A DNA stretch of 64,000 nucleotides from Pseudonocardia thermophila (GCF_900142365.1 NZ_FRAP01000010.1:1-64000), one strand, 5' to 3'; counted from the first letter of the stretch, positions 42,322 through 51,361 are shown. Notes: generated by a model not told the origin, from the letters alone. Made by a program: numbers and translations.

Positions 42322-42355
42322 CGGTCCGGGGTGGCGCTCTCGCCACCCCGGACCG
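42322..42355. terminator. 15-bp perfect hairpin between TetR and monooxygenase genes
   Basis: Arms 42322-42336 and 42341-42355 with a CTCT loop lie exactly between the original TetR stop (42321) and the monooxygenase stop (42362). A bidirectional terminator for these convergent genes. Its position supports 42321 as the ancestral end of the TetR gene. Confidence 0.75.
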
Positions 42356-42361
42356 GACGGA

Positions 42362-43990
42362 TCAGGCGCTCGCGCCCGCGGTCTCCGCCGCGCGTTCGAG
42401 CGCGAAGCCGCGGTAGCCGCTCGCCGCCTCGTCGGCCAGCTGCTGGCGGTAGGAGGAGATGCCGCCCATGTAGAACATCACCGCGTGCTTCTTGCCGGGG
42501 ATGTTCGCTCCGAAGATCCACGACTCGGCCTTCGGGAACAATGTGGCGTCGGCGATCTCCTTGCAGGTGTCGGTCCAGCGCCGCTCCGCCTCGAAGGTGG
42601 GCTCGACCGAGCGCAGGCCCTCCCGGTCCGCCTTGGCGATCAGGTCGGCGATCCACTCGACCTGCGACTCGATGCTCGGCGGCAGGTTCGTGAACGGCCC
42701 GTTCGGGCCGAGGATCATGAACATGTTCGGGAAGCCGGCCTTCGTGATGCCGAGGTAGCTGGTCGGGCCTTCGGTCCAGTGCTCGTTGATGTGCTTGCCG
42801 CCGCGGCCGCGCAGGTCCATCGCGCGGTAGTTGCCGTCGACCGCGTCGAACCCGGTGGCGAGCACGAGCACGTCCAGCTCGTGCAGGACCCCGTCGGAGG
42901 TGCGCACGCCCTCGGGCACGATCTCCTCGATCGGGGTCTCCCGCAGCGACACCAGCGAGACGTTGGGCCGGTTGAACGTCTCGTAGTAGTCCTCGTTGCA
43001 CAGCGGCCGCTTGGCGTAGAGATCGGTGGGGGTGAGCTTCCGCGCGGTCTCCGGGTCCTTGACGATCTCCTTGATCTTGTCGCGGATGAACTGCGCGGCC
43101 GCCGCGTTCGCCTCCGGGTTGGTGGCGATGTCGCAGAACGTGCCGAACATGAACCGGAAGCCGTTGCCCTTGTCCCAGTTCTCCTGGAAGACGCGGCGGC
43201 GCTCCTCCTCGGAGACGCTCATCGCCTCGACGGTGCTCTCCTCGAACCCGAACGCGACGACCGAGTTCTTGACCTGGTCCCAGATCTTGTCGAAGTTCTT
43301 CTTGGTCTCGGCGACCTCCGCCGGGTCCACGGGCCCGTTCCCGGACGGGACGCTGTACTGCGGGGTCCGCTGGAACACCGTGAGGTGCTCGACCATCTTC
43401 GCGGCGGCGCAGATGAACTGCGTGCCGGTCGAGCCGGTGCCGATCACCCCGACCCGCTTGCCGGTGATGTCGAGGTCCTTCGGCCAGGCGTTGGTGTGCA
43501 CCAGCGCGCCGGCGAAGCTCTTCAGGCCCGGGATGTCGGGGATGTTGCTCTTCGCGAGCAGGCCGAGCGCGTTGACGAGCCAGCGGCAGGTCAGCTGCTG
43601 CCCGTCGGCGGTGCGGATCGTCCACAGCGCGGTGTCGACGTTCCAGTGCGCGCTCTTGACCTCGGTGTTCAGCTTGATGCTGCGGGCCAGGTCGTACCGC
43701 TCGACGACGTGTTCGAGGTAGGCCAGGATGTCCGGCTGGTCGAGGTAGCGGGTGTGCCAGTCGTACTCCTGCAGCAGCTGCTTGTCGAAGGAGTAGCGGT
43801 AGATGTAGCTCTCGGTGTCGGACTTGGCGCCGGGGTAGCGGTTGAAGTACCAGGTGCCGCCGACACCGCCGCCCTTCTCGAAGCCCTGGACGGTCATGCC
43901 GAGCTCGTTGCGCAGCTTGTGCAGCATGTAGATGCCGCCGAATCCGGCGCCGACGACGACCGCGTCGACATCGGGAGTCGTGGTGGTCAT
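42362..43990 (-). CDS. Baeyer-Villiger monooxygenase (flavin type I)
   Basis: A 542-residue flavoprotein that inserts oxygen next to a ketone, giving an ester or lactone, with FAD and NADPH. The type I fingerprint FxGxxxHxxxWP is present as FAGALVHTNAWPKD (about residue 160). Two Rossmann sites flank it: VVGAGFGGIYMLHKL (FAD) and VGVIGTGSTGTQFI (NADPH). Motifs GGTWYFNRYPGAKSDTES and VLATGFDAVDG are also family-typical, and the length matches cyclohexanone/acetone-type enzymes. It is 33 bases after the esterase gene in one operon: the esterase would hydrolyse the ester it makes. The natural ketone is unknown. Confidence 0.93.
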   Translation of the reverse strand: MTTTTPDVDAVVVGAGFGGIYMLHKLRNELGMTVQGFEKGGGVGGTWYFNRYPGAKSDTESYIYRYSFDKQLLQEYDWHTRYLDQPDILAYLEHVVERYDLARSIKLNTEVKSAHWNVDTALWTIRTADGQQLTCRWLVNALGLLAKSNIPDIPGLKSFAGALVHTNAWPKDLDITGKRVGVIGTGSTGTQFICAAAKMVEHLTVFQRTPQYSVPSGNGPVDPAEVAETKKNFDKIWDQVKNSVVAFGFEESTVEAMSVSEEERRRVFQENWDKGNGFRFMFGTFCDIATNPEANAAAAQFIRDKIKEIVKDPETARKLTPTDLYAKRPLCNEDYYETFNRPNVSLVSLRETPIEEIVPEGVRTSDGVLHELDVLVLATGFDAVDGNYRAMDLRGRGGKHINEHWTEGPTSYLGITKAGFPNMFMILGPNGPFTNLPPSIESQVEWIADLIAKADREGLRSVEPTFEAERRWTDTCKEIADATLFPKAESWIFGANIPGKKHAVMFYMGGISSYRQQLADEAASGYRGFALERAAETAGASA

Positions 43991-44023
43991 GGTGATCTCC
44001 TGATGGGTCGATGGGTCAGGTGG

Positions 44024-44947
44024 TCAGCCGCGGTACCAGGCGGCGATCGCGGCGATCTCGGCGTCGGCCTCGGCCGTGCGGCCCGCCGAGAACGGGAAGA
44101 CGTGCTGCTGGCCCTCGACGACGTTGAGGGTCACGTCGACCCCGGCCGCGCGGGCCTTGTCGGCCACCCGGGTGGCGTCGCTGAGCAGGGCCTCGTCGCC
44201 GCCCGCGTTGACGTAGAGCCGCGGGAAGCCGGTGAAGTCGGCGTAGAGCGGGTTGGCCAGCGGGTTGTTCGGGGCGGTCTTACCGCCGAGGACGCCCGCG
44301 ATCATGCCCTCCAGCAGCGGCACGGTGATCAGGGCGTCCGACTCGATGTTCGTCACCAGCGTCTCGCCCTTGTTCTCCATGTCCAGCCACGGCGAGAACG
44401 CGATCACCCGGCCGGGCAGCGGTTCGCCGGCCTCGCGCAGCGCGAGCGGGATCGCGATCGCGAGGTTGCCGCCGGCCGAGTCCCCGATCGTGGTGATGTC
44501 GGCGGGCTTGATGCCGCGCTCGACGAGGGCCTTGAACACCGCGACCCCGTCCTCGATCTGCGCGGGGTGCGGGTGCTCGGGCGCGCGGCGGTAGTCGAGC
44601 ACGAACGCGGTGATCCCGATGGCCTTCGCCAGGTGGCCGGCGAGCTTGCGGTGGCTCGCGGCGGACCCGACGGCGAAGCCGCCGCCGTGGGTGTAGAGCA
44701 GCACCTGCGAGGTGTCCGCGCCGACGGGCAGGGTCCAGATGCCGGGCACCCCGCCGACGACCTCCTCGCGGTACGTCACGTCCTCGGGCTCCTTCGTGGG
44801 CTGGTGCCACTCGTCGAAGATCGCGCGGAACAGCCGCATCGTCAGGTCGGGCGTGTTGGCGATGATCTGCGCCCAGTCCGCGTAGAGCGCGTACAGCGGG
44901 TCCGCGGACGTCTTCGAGACGGGGCTGGTCGACTGCGTTGTCGTCAT
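44024..44947 (-). CDS. alpha/beta-hydrolase esterase (HSL family)
   Basis: A 307-residue esterase. HGGGFAVGS is the oxyanion-hole motif of hormone-sensitive-lipase-type enzymes, TIGDSAGGNLAIA holds the nucleophile Ser, the acid Asp/Glu lies in GGDEALLSDA, and the catalytic His is in QQHVFPF. It is soluble and without a signal peptide. ATG at 44947 starts the operon; a tandem palindrome and a divergent activator gene lie upstream. Paired with the monooxygenase it would open ketone-derived esters to alcohol and acid. Confidence 0.9.
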   Translation of the reverse strand: MTTTQSTSPVSKTSADPLYALYADWAQIIANTPDLTMRLFRAIFDEWHQPTKEPEDVTYREEVVGGVPGIWTLPVGADTSQVLLYTHGGGFAVGSAASHRKLAGHLAKAIGITAFVLDYRRAPEHPHPAQIEDGVAVFKALVERGIKPADITTIGDSAGGNLAIAIPLALREAGEPLPGRVIAFSPWLDMENKGETLVTNIESDALITVPLLEGMIAGVLGGKTAPNNPLANPLYADFTGFPRLYVNAGGDEALLSDATRVADKARAAGVDVTLNVVEGQQHVFPFSAGRTAEADAEIAAIAAWYRG

Positions 44948-45005
44948 CGGCGTCTCCTCCGTTGTGTGACCTAGGACTCAAAATGCGTCGGAGGGTGGCG
45001 TCGCG

Positions 45006-45026
45006 GGTGTTCCGATCGGGAACACC
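45006..45026. promoter_or_regulatory. 21-bp palindrome, copy 1 of tandem operator
   Basis: GGTGTTCCG-ATC-GGGAACACC: 9-base arms with one mismatch next to the centre. With flanking bases the pairing extends to 12 bases (45002-45013 and 45019-45030). It lies 59-79 bases before the esterase start. Confidence 0.65.
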
Positions 45027-45030
45027 CGCG

Positions 45031-45051
45031 GGTGTTCCGAAACGGAACACC
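45031..45051. promoter_or_regulatory. 21-bp palindrome, copy 2 of tandem operator
   Basis: GGTGTTCCG-AAA-CGGAACACC, a perfect 9+3+9 palindrome. Its centre is 25 bases from that of copy 1, roughly two and a half helix turns, and it lies 70-90 bases before the regulator start. Two copies of one site suggest cooperative binding by the adjacent activator. Confidence 0.7.
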
Positions 45052-45120
45052 GCAGAGACGGGAGGGCTCCCCTACCGTCAGAAGCTCCTGACCTTGCGGA
45101 GAGATGTGATGTGAGGCACA

Positions 45121-46926
45121 GTGAAGATCGCTGTGCTCGCAACGACCGACGAGGCGAGGATGCGTCCTGACGAGGGGGAACGGACGCTGCCGGCACTGTC
45201 GCCGGATGCTCGGGCGGCAGCGCTGCGCAGCCGCGAGTTGCTCGTGACCGGCGAGCTGCTGGAACACCCACCCGGCCGGCTCGGCGTGCGCACGGAGATC
45301 GAGCGCAGCTGGCGCCGCTGTGTGGGTGCCCAGGTGCCCGTCGTCCCGGAGAGGATCGAGTACCACAAGCTCGACGACGTGCCGATGCTGCGGGACGCGG
45401 CGCTGCCGGTGCTGCAGCGGGTCAAGGACAGCTTCGCCGACGTACCGGTGGCGCTGGTGCTCTCCGACGTCAACGGCGTGATCGTCGCGCGGCACGTCGA
45501 CGTCCGCCGGCAGCGGGAGATCATGGACCGGGCCAGCGCCGCCGAGGGGTTCGACTACTCCGAGTCCTCGGTCGGCACGAACGGGCTCGGCACCGTGCTC
45601 GTCGAGCGACGGCCGATGCTCGTGCGCGGGCCGGAGCACTACAACGTGCGCCTGGAGACGCTGACCTGCGCCGGCGCCCCGATCGTCGAGCCGTACACCG
45701 GGCGGCTGGTCGGCGCGTTCTCGCTGGCTTGTGAGGTGCACGAGGTGCACCCGCTGATGCTGGTGATGGCCGCCGACATCGCCCGGCAGATCGAGGAGCG
45801 GCTGCTCGACATGGCGGGCGAACGGCACCGCCGCCTCGTGCACGCCTACCTGGCCGTGGACCGGACCGGCGCGGGCGCGTTCGTCGTCGACGCCGACACC
45901 GTGCTGGCCAACCGGCGCGCGCTCGCCCACACCGGTCCGGAGCTGCACCCGCTGCTGTGGCGCTTCCTCTCCGAGCACGGCCCGTCGTCGCCCACCCGCA
46001 TGCAGGTCCCGCTCCCGGACGGGCCGCACGCCGCGCTCGTCGAACCCATCCGCGACAGCGGTCGCACCGCCTACCTCGTGCAGCTGCTCGGGCGCCGCTC
46101 CGCCCGCTGCGATGAGCCGGTCGAGCCGCCCCGCTCGCCCGCTCGTCGCGCCCCGGTGCGGGTGCCCCTGCACGTCGACGAGGACGTCGACCGTGAACTG
46201 GAGGCCGCGCTCCACCACGGCGAGCTGATCGCCGTCGTCGGCGCGGGTGGGACCGGGAAGCTGCACACCGCGCTGGCCGTGCTGCGCCGCCTGGGTGCCG
46301 AGGACCCGGTGGTCGTGGAGCCGCACCTGGATCCCGACTGGTTCGCCACCGCACGTGAGGCCGCGGGGTCGGGGCGCGGCCTCGTGCTGCGGCGGGTCCA
46401 CGAGTCGCCGTCGCCGTCGCTCTCGCAGGTGCAGGCGCTGGTCGCGACCGGGGCGCCGATGGTGCTCACCGCCGATCTCGACGCGGCCTCCGACGACGTG
46501 CTCGCGACGGTCCGCCGCGTCGCTACCACCGTCACGTTGCCCGGGCTCGCCCAGAAGCCCGAGCACCTGCCGACGCTCGTGCAGGCCATACTGCGCGAGC
46601 TGCCCGAACCGGAGTCGGCGACCCGGTTCGCCCCGCAGGTGTGGGATCGGCTCATGGCGTGGCGGTGGCCGGGCAACGTCGCCGAGCTGCGGAACACGGT
46701 GGTCCAGCTGGCGCGGCGGGCGCGGGGCGGCACCGTCGAGCTGACCGATCTGCCCGATCTGCTGCGCATCGCCCGCGGTTCGCACGGGCTGCTGGAGTGC
46801 GCGGAGCGGGAGGCGGTGGCCGACGCACTGCGCGCCGCGGGCGGCAACCGCAGCCGGGCTGCCGCCGCGCTCGGCATCGGACGCAACACGCTCTACCGCA
46901 AGATGCGCGCCTTCGGGCTGACCTGA
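45121..46926 (+). CDS. GAF-AAA-Fis activator of AcoR/MimR type
   Basis: About 601 residues. An N-terminal GAF-like sensor (about 90-260) has FDYSESSVGTNGLGTVL, typical of AcoR-type ligand domains. A degenerate AAA+ region follows (VVGAGGTGKLHTALAVLRRL as Walker A, W-PGNVAELRNTV near its end). A Fis-type HTH ends the protein (AGGNRSRAAAALGIGRNTLYRKM). The GAFTGA loop that contacts sigma-54 is absent, consistent with actinobacteria lacking sigma-54. It is divergent from the esterase/monooxygenase operon and probably activates it through the two palindromes. GTG at 45121 has GAGG close upstream; ATG at 45160 is an alternative. Confidence 0.85.
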   Translation: MKIAVLATTDEARMRPDEGERTLPALSPDARAAALRSRELLVTGELLEHPPGRLGVRTEIERSWRRCVGAQVPVVPERIEYHKLDDVPMLRDAALPVLQRVKDSFADVPVALVLSDVNGVIVARHVDVRRQREIMDRASAAEGFDYSESSVGTNGLGTVLVERRPMLVRGPEHYNVRLETLTCAGAPIVEPYTGRLVGAFSLACEVHEVHPLMLVMAADIARQIEERLLDMAGERHRRLVHAYLAVDRTGAGAFVVDADTVLANRRALAHTGPELHPLLWRFLSEHGPSSPTRMQVPLPDGPHAALVEPIRDSGRTAYLVQLLGRRSARCDEPVEPPRSPARRAPVRVPLHVDEDVDRELEAALHHGELIAVVGAGGTGKLHTALAVLRRLGAEDPVVVEPHLDPDWFATAREAAGSGRGLVLRRVHESPSPSLSQVQALVATGAPMVLTADLDAASDDVLATVRRVATTVTLPGLAQKPEHLPTLVQAILRELPEPESATRFAPQVWDRLMAWRWPGNVAELRNTVVQLARRARGGTVELTDLPDLLRIARGSHGLLECAEREAVADALRAAGGNRSRAAAALGIGRNTLYRKMRAFGLT

Positions 46927-46930
46927 GCCG

Positions 46931-47614
46931 TCATCCCGGTCGGTCCGGCGGCGTGACGAGGTGGTGGCGGTAGGCCAGCACCACCAGCTGCGCCCGGTCG
47001 CGCGCGCCCAGCTTGAGCATCGCGCGGCTGACGTGCGTCTTCACCGTGGCGTGGCTGATCGTGAGCGCGTCGGCGATCTCGGCGTTGCTCAGCCCGTTCG
47101 CGACGAGCGCGACCACCTCCTTCTCCCGCGACGTCAGCTCGTCGAACACGCTCGGGTCGAGCTGCGGCAGCGGGCTGCGCGCGGTGAGCCGGGCGATCAG
47201 CCGCCGCGTCACGCCCGGCGAGAGCAGCGCCTCGCCGCCGGCGACGACCCGGATGCCGTGCAGCAGCTGGCGCGGCTCGGTGTTCTTGATCAGGAAACCG
47301 GCCGCGCCCGCGTCGAGGGCCTCGATCACGTGCTCGTCGTGGTCGAACGTGGTGAGCACCAACACGTGCACCTCGGCGAGCTCGGGATCGGCGCCGATCT
47401 CCCGGGTGGCGCGCAGCCCGTCGGTGCCGGACATGCGGATGTCCATCAGCACCACGTCGGGCCGGGTCTCGCGGGCCAGCGCCACCGCGTCGGCGCCGTC
47501 CGCGGCCTCGCCGACGACGACCATCCCGGCCTCGCTCTCGATCAGCACCCGGAACCCGCCGCGGACGAGCGCCTCGTCGTCGGCGATGAGCACGCGGATC
47601 GGCGGGTCGCTCAT
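46931..47614 (-). CDS. NarL/LuxR-type response regulator
   Basis: A 227-residue response regulator. Receiver domain: IADDEALVRGGF (acidic pocket), VVLMDIRMSGTDG (phospho-acceptor Asp), LVLTTFDHDEHV (Thr switch) and FLIKNTEP (Lys). LuxR-type HTH: LTSREKEVVALVANGLSNAEIAD, then SHATVKTHVSRAMLKLG. ATG at 47614 overlaps the kinase stop (ATGA), so it pairs with the kinase upstream. Its 3' end faces the AcoR-like gene with 4 bases between stops. Target genes are unknown; the small membrane gene at 48974 is a candidate neighbour. Confidence 0.93.
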   Translation of the reverse strand: MSDPPIRVLIADDEALVRGGFRVLIESEAGMVVVGEAADGADAVALARETRPDVVLMDIRMSGTDGLRATREIGADPELAEVHVLVLTTFDHDEHVIEALDAGAAGFLIKNTEPRQLLHGIRVVAGGEALLSPGVTRRLIARLTARSPLPQLDPSVFDELTSREKEVVALVANGLSNAEIADALTISHATVKTHVSRAMLKLGARDRAQLVVLAYRHHLVTPPDRPG

Positions 47615-48780
47615 CGTCGCTCCGGGATGGGCAGCTCCGCGCACACCTCGAACCCGCCGCCGGGGCACGGGCCCGCGGTGAGCCGGCCGGACAGGGCGCG
47701 GGCGCGTTCGCGCATGCCGTCGATGCCGTGACCGGCGCCCGTGGTGGCGGGCTCGGCCGGTCCGGCGTCGTGGACGCGCAGGAGCAGCCGCTCCGGCTCG
47801 TGGGTGACGGTCAGCGTGGCCGTGCGTGCTCTGCTGTGGCGCACGATGTTCGTGAGGGCCTCCTGCACGATCCGGTACGCGGCGAGGTCCACGGCGGCCG
47901 GTACCGGTTGCGGGTCCCCGACGACGTCGAGGTGGACCTCGAGGCCGCCCGCGGCGGTGTCGATCAGCTCGCCGATCCGGTCGAGCCCGGGCCGCGGCGC
48001 CAGCGGCCCGTCGTCGGTGTCGTCCTCGCGCAGCACCCCGAGGATGAGCTTGACGTCGGTCAGCCCCTCGTCGCAGATCTTCTTGATCGACGCGAGGGCC
48101 GCTCGGGCCTGGTCGGGGCGCTGGTCGAGCACGTGCAGGGCGACGCCGGCCTGCACGCTGACCGTCGCCATCGAGTGGCCGAAGACGTCGTGCAGCTCGC
48201 GGGCGATGCGCACCCGCTCCTCGGCGGCGATCCGGCGCGCCTGCTCCTCGCGGGCGCGGGTCTCGCGCTCCAGCTGGGCGCGGGTGGCGGCGAGCAGCTT
48301 CCGGTAGTAGCCGACGGCGGCCCCGGCGCTGGTCGCGGTCGCGACCGTCAGCACCGCGTACGGGACGATCCCGACGGTCTCGGTGTCGCTGAGGACCACT
48401 CGGATCGCCACCACCTCGACGAACGCCGTCGCGACCGCTGCGGTGAGGCCCCATCGCCAGCCGCGCTCGGCCGCGAGCGTGTAGCAGCCGATCAGTGGGA
48501 GCAACGCCACCAACCGCCCCGGGTAGGGGGCGAAGAACCAGGCGAGCACGACCGCGTCGAGGACGGTGAGCGTCGTCACGGGACGGCGGCGGCGCACCGC
48601 GATCGCCGCCGCGGCCACCGCGGACAGCCCGATCGCTCCGGCGTCCACCGGGCGCGCCGCTGGCGCCGACTCCGGCCCCAGCCCCAGGACGGCACCGGCG
48701 AGCAGGACGATCGCCGCGGCCGCGCCGAGCACTCCGTCCGCTGCCCATGGGCGCAGCGGTGGTGCCGCGGTGCTGGCCAT
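47611..48780 (-). CDS. sensor histidine kinase (HisKA_3 family)
   Basis: A 389-residue kinase. An N-terminal membrane domain of about five helices (residues 12-150) has little extracellular sequence. A coiled linker (KLLAATRAQLERETRAREEQA) leads to the HisKA_3 box RIARELHDVFGHSMATVS with the phospho-His. The ATPase domain ends with GAGHGIDGMRERARALSGRL (G box). The sensor looks intramembrane, as in cell-envelope stress kinases of the NarL-type systems (DesK/LiaS-like). ATG at 48780 has GGAGGGGG 6 bases upstream. Confidence 0.92.
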   Translation of the reverse strand: MASTAAPPLRPWAADGVLGAAAAIVLLAGAVLGLGPESAPAARPVDAGAIGLSAVAAAAIAVRRRRPVTTLTVLDAVVLAWFFAPYPGRLVALLPLIGCYTLAAERGWRWGLTAAVATAFVEVVAIRVVLSDTETVGIVPYAVLTVATATSAGAAVGYYRKLLAATRAQLERETRAREEQARRIAAEERVRIARELHDVFGHSMATVSVQAGVALHVLDQRPDQARAALASIKKICDEGLTDVKLILGVLREDDTDDGPLAPRPGLDRIGELIDTAAGGLEVHLDVVGDPQPVPAAVDLAAYRIVQEALTNIVRHSRARTATLTVTHEPERLLLRVHDAGPAEPATTGAGHGIDGMRERARALSGRLTAGPCPGGGFEVCAELPIPERR

Positions 48781-48973
48781 CCCACCCCCTCCGATCCGGT
48801 CATCGTGCACCGCCTCCCGGCGGCGGCGCGTCCACCGCGGGATGGGTCCATCGGCTACGACCGACGGCTGACGCTACGCCGAGCGCAGCAGCTGGAGAAC
48901 ACCTCCGCGGCCCGACGCGCACCCGCGGCGTCCACCCGCACGATCGGCGGCAGTCTCCACGGAAGGACATCCC

Positions 48974-49315
48974 ATGTCGCTGTTCATCCTCGCCGCCTCC
49001 GGCGGATACGTGCTGGGTGCCGGCCGCACCGTGCCGAGCATCGTCGCCCTCCTCGCGCTGGCCGGCGTCGTCGTCGGCGTGCTGGCCCGCTCCGGCCGGT
49101 GGGCCGAGCGGCGCCGCACGCTCGCCGGCACCTCCGTCGTCCTCTCCGCGATCGGCCTCGTCGTCGGCGGACTGCACCTGGCGTACTCGGGCGGTGGCCC
49201 GGGCACCGGCAACGGCTGGGTCGGCGCGTTCGCCGCCGTCGTGCTGGGCATCATCGGGCTGGTCCTCGGCGGGCTCGCCTGGGCGCGCCGCGCCCCGGTG
49301 TCATCGGGCCGCTGA
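48974..49315 (+). CDS. small four-helix membrane protein
   Basis: A 113-residue protein with about three to four hydrophobic segments (1-16, 20-38, 52-68 and 82-104) joined by short basic or Gly-rich loops. It resembles the DUF6223-type actinobacterial membrane proteins, but I am unsure. ATG at 48974 has GGAAGGA 7 bases before it. It is divergent from the two-component system, so it could be a target of it. The last 15 bases overlap the convergent permease gene. Confidence 0.65.
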   Translation: MSLFILAASGGYVLGAGRTVPSIVALLALAGVVVGVLARSGRWAERRRTLAGTSVVLSAIGLVVGGLHLAYSGGGPGTGNGWVGAFAAVVLGIIGLVLGGLAWARRAPVSSGR

Positions 49316-50527
49316 CCGCAGCCGCACCAACCGGTACGCCGCGCCGATCGCGTACACCGCAGCGCCCGCTGCCACGACCGGCCACGGCAGCGTGGCCACC
49401 AGGAGCAGGCACCCGGCGGCGCCGATCACCTGCAGCCAGCGGGGATACCGCCGCCGGTCCTGGGTGTACGCGGCGAGGTTCGTGACCAGGTAGTACAGCA
49501 GCACACCGAACGAGGAGAACGCGATCACCTCGCGCAGATCGACGGCGAGCACCAGCGCCGATACGACGACGGCCAGCACGATCTCCGCGCGGTGCGGCAC
49601 CCGGAACCGCGGGTGCACCGCGGCGAGCCAGGCCGGGAGGTCGTCGTGGCGGGCCATCGCCAGCGCGGTGCGTCCGACGCCCGCGATGAGCGCCAGCAGC
49701 GCGCCGAGGGCCGCGGCCGCCCCGCCGGCTGCGACGACGGGGACCGCCCACGTCCCGATCGCGGCGGCGGCCACGTCCCGCAGCGGAGCCTGCGACACGG
49801 CCAGCCGGCCCGGCCCGAGCACCGTGAGCGCGGTGACCGCCACGGCCGCGTAGACCACGACCGTGGTGCCCAGCGCGAGGACGATCGCCCGCGGGATCGT
49901 CCGCTCCGGCTCCCGCACCTCCTCCGCCATCGTGGCGATCCGGGCGTACCCGGCGAAGGCGAAGAAGATCAGTCCGGCCGACCGGAGCACCCCGTACGCG
50001 TCGGCCGGGTCGCCGAGCGGCAGCGTCTTCGTCCCGGCCGACCCACCCACCACGACGACGCCGAGGACTACGAGCACCACGACGACCAGCACCGTGGCCA
50101 GTCGAGCCGTGCGCGTGACCCCGCGGTAGTTGACGGCCGCCAGCCCGAGCACCGCCGCCACCGCGACCGGCCGCTGGAGGGGCTCCGGCACCGCGTACGC
50201 AGCGAACGTCAGAGCCATGGCGGCGCAGCTCGCGGTCTTGCCGATCACGAACCCCCAGCCGGCCAGGAACCCGGCCCACGGACCGAGCCGCTCGCGGCCG
50301 TACACGTACGTACCGCCGGAGGTCGGGTACTGGGCGGCGAGCTGAGCTGACGCCGTCGCGTTGCAGTACGCCACCACGGCCGCGATCGCCAGGCCGATCA
50401 GCAGTCCCGGCCCGGCGACGGCGGCCGCCGGCCCGAACACCGCGAACACCCCGGCCCCGAGCATCGAGCCCAGCCCGATCACCACTGCGTCGGCGGTGCC
50501 CAGGCGCCGCGCCAGTCGTTCGGCCAT
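49301..50527 (-). CDS. APC-family amino acid/amine permease
   Basis: A 408-residue transporter with about 12 helices. The N-terminal helix 1 motif AVVIGLGSMLGAGVFAVFGPAAAVAG is typical of APC transporters, and RSAGLIFFAFAGYARIATMAEEVREPERTIPRAI contains the conserved helix 6 region and loop. It imports amino acids or polyamines by proton coupling or exchange; the substrate is not clear. ATG at 50527 is 78 bases from the ArsR-ArsC start, with an ArsR-type operator between them, so the permease may be co-controlled. Confidence 0.85.
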   Translation of the reverse strand: MAERLARRLGTADAVVIGLGSMLGAGVFAVFGPAAAVAGPGLLIGLAIAAVVAYCNATASAQLAAQYPTSGGTYVYGRERLGPWAGFLAGWGFVIGKTASCAAMALTFAAYAVPEPLQRPVAVAAVLGLAAVNYRGVTRTARLATVLVVVVLVVLGVVVVGGSAGTKTLPLGDPADAYGVLRSAGLIFFAFAGYARIATMAEEVREPERTIPRAIVLALGTTVVVYAAVAVTALTVLGPGRLAVSQAPLRDVAAAAIGTWAVPVVAAGGAAAALGALLALIAGVGRTALAMARHDDLPAWLAAVHPRFRVPHRAEIVLAVVVSALVLAVDLREVIAFSSFGVLLYYLVTNLAAYTQDRRRYPRWLQVIGAAGCLLLVATLPWPVVAAGAAVYAIGAAYRLVRLRSAAR

Positions 50528-50558
50528 CGACGCAGGCTAGGCCGATCCTCCAAGATGA

Positions 50559-50574
50559 ATCAATTGCGATTGAT
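50559..50574. promoter_or_regulatory. ArsR-type operator ATCAAT-TGCG-ATTGAT
   Basis: A perfect 6+4+6 palindrome matching the ATCAA-N6-TTGAT form seen for ArsR/SmtB operators. It lies 32 bases before the ArsR-ArsC start and 32 bases before the divergent permease start. Its presence argues that the in-frame ATG at 50555 is not the true start. Confidence 0.7.
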
Positions 50575-50605
50575 GCATCGAACCGCTTTGCTGTACCGTG
50601 CGGTG

Positions 50606-51361
50606 ATGCGATCCCAGCGGCGGGACGACACCGGCCCGCCGGACGTGCTCCGGCTGGCGGCGCATCCGCTGCGCTGGCAGCTGCTCTGCACGCTCGCCGG
50701 AAGTGATCACCGCGTGCGCGAGCTGTGTGAACGGGTCGGCGAGCCGCAGAACCTCGTCTCGTACCACCTGCGGCTCCTGCGCGACGCCGGGCTGGTGACC
50801 GCGAACCGCAGCAGCGCCGATGGTCGCGACACCTACTACCACCTGGATCTGGACCGCTGCGGTCGGGTGTTCGCCGACGGCGTGGCCGCCCTGCACCCGG
50901 CCCTGCGCCCCGGCCCGCCGGCTGGCGCCGGTGTCCGCCGCCCCGTGGCGGTCCTGTTCGTCTGCACCGGCAACAGCAGCCGGTCCCCGATCGCCGAGGC
51001 CCTGCTGCGCCACCGCGCGGGCGCCGCCGTCGACGCCGTCAGCGCAGGCACCAGCCCGAAGCCGGAGCTGCACCCGCACACGGTCCGAGTCCTGCGGGAC
51101 GCGTACGGGGTCGACGTCACCGGCCGGCGCCCCCGCCGCGTCGACGAGGTCGCCGGTCGTCGGTTCGACCACGTCGTCACCGTGTGCGACCGGGCCCGGG
51201 AGCTGTGCCCGGAGTTCCCCGACCATCCCCGGTGGGCCCACTGGAGCATCCCTGATCCCGCGGCCGACGGCAGCTACGCCGCCTTCCGCCGCACCGCAAC
51301 CGAGATCGACACCCGCGTCCGCCACCTGGTGTCGGTCCTCGCCGCAGAGGAGTCGTCATGA
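50606..51361 (+). CDS. ArsR regulator fused to arsenate reductase (low-molecular-weight phosphatase type)
   Basis: About 251 residues. Residues 1-100 are a winged helix of the ArsR type (LRLAAHPLRWQLLCTLAG, ELCERVGEPQNLVSYHLRLLRDAGLV) with Cys residues that could bind arsenite. From about residue 112 follows a low-molecular-weight phosphatase/ArsC domain: VLFVCTGNSSRSPIAEALL (CX5R loop), DHVVTVCDRARELCPEF and SIPDPAADGS (acid Asp). Such fusions occur in actinobacteria and combine sensing with arsenate reduction. I chose ATG 50606 because an operator covers the ATG at 50555. The stop overlaps the VOC gene (ATGA). No arsenite efflux gene is adjacent. Confidence 0.85.
   Translation: MRSQRRDDTGPPDVLRLAAHPLRWQLLCTLAGSDHRVRELCERVGEPQNLVSYHLRLLRDAGLVTANRSSADGRDTYYHLDLDRCGRVFADGVAALHPALRPGPPAGAGVRRPVAVLFVCTGNSSRSPIAEALLRHRAGAAVDAVSAGTSPKPELHPHTVRVLRDAYGVDVTGRRPRRVDEVAGRRFDHVVTVCDRARELCPEFPDHPRWAHWSIPDPAADGSYAAFRRTATEIDTRVRHLVSVLAAEESS

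Noticed and set aside
45121-46926. Sigma-54-dependent control of the monooxygenase operon
   Set aside because: No GAFTGA motif in the regulator and no -24/-12 GG...GC promoter noticed in the gap.
50555-50605. Start of the ArsR-ArsC fusion at ATG 50555
   Set aside because: The ArsR-type palindrome lies at 50559-50574, inside that extension, and family homology begins after 50606.
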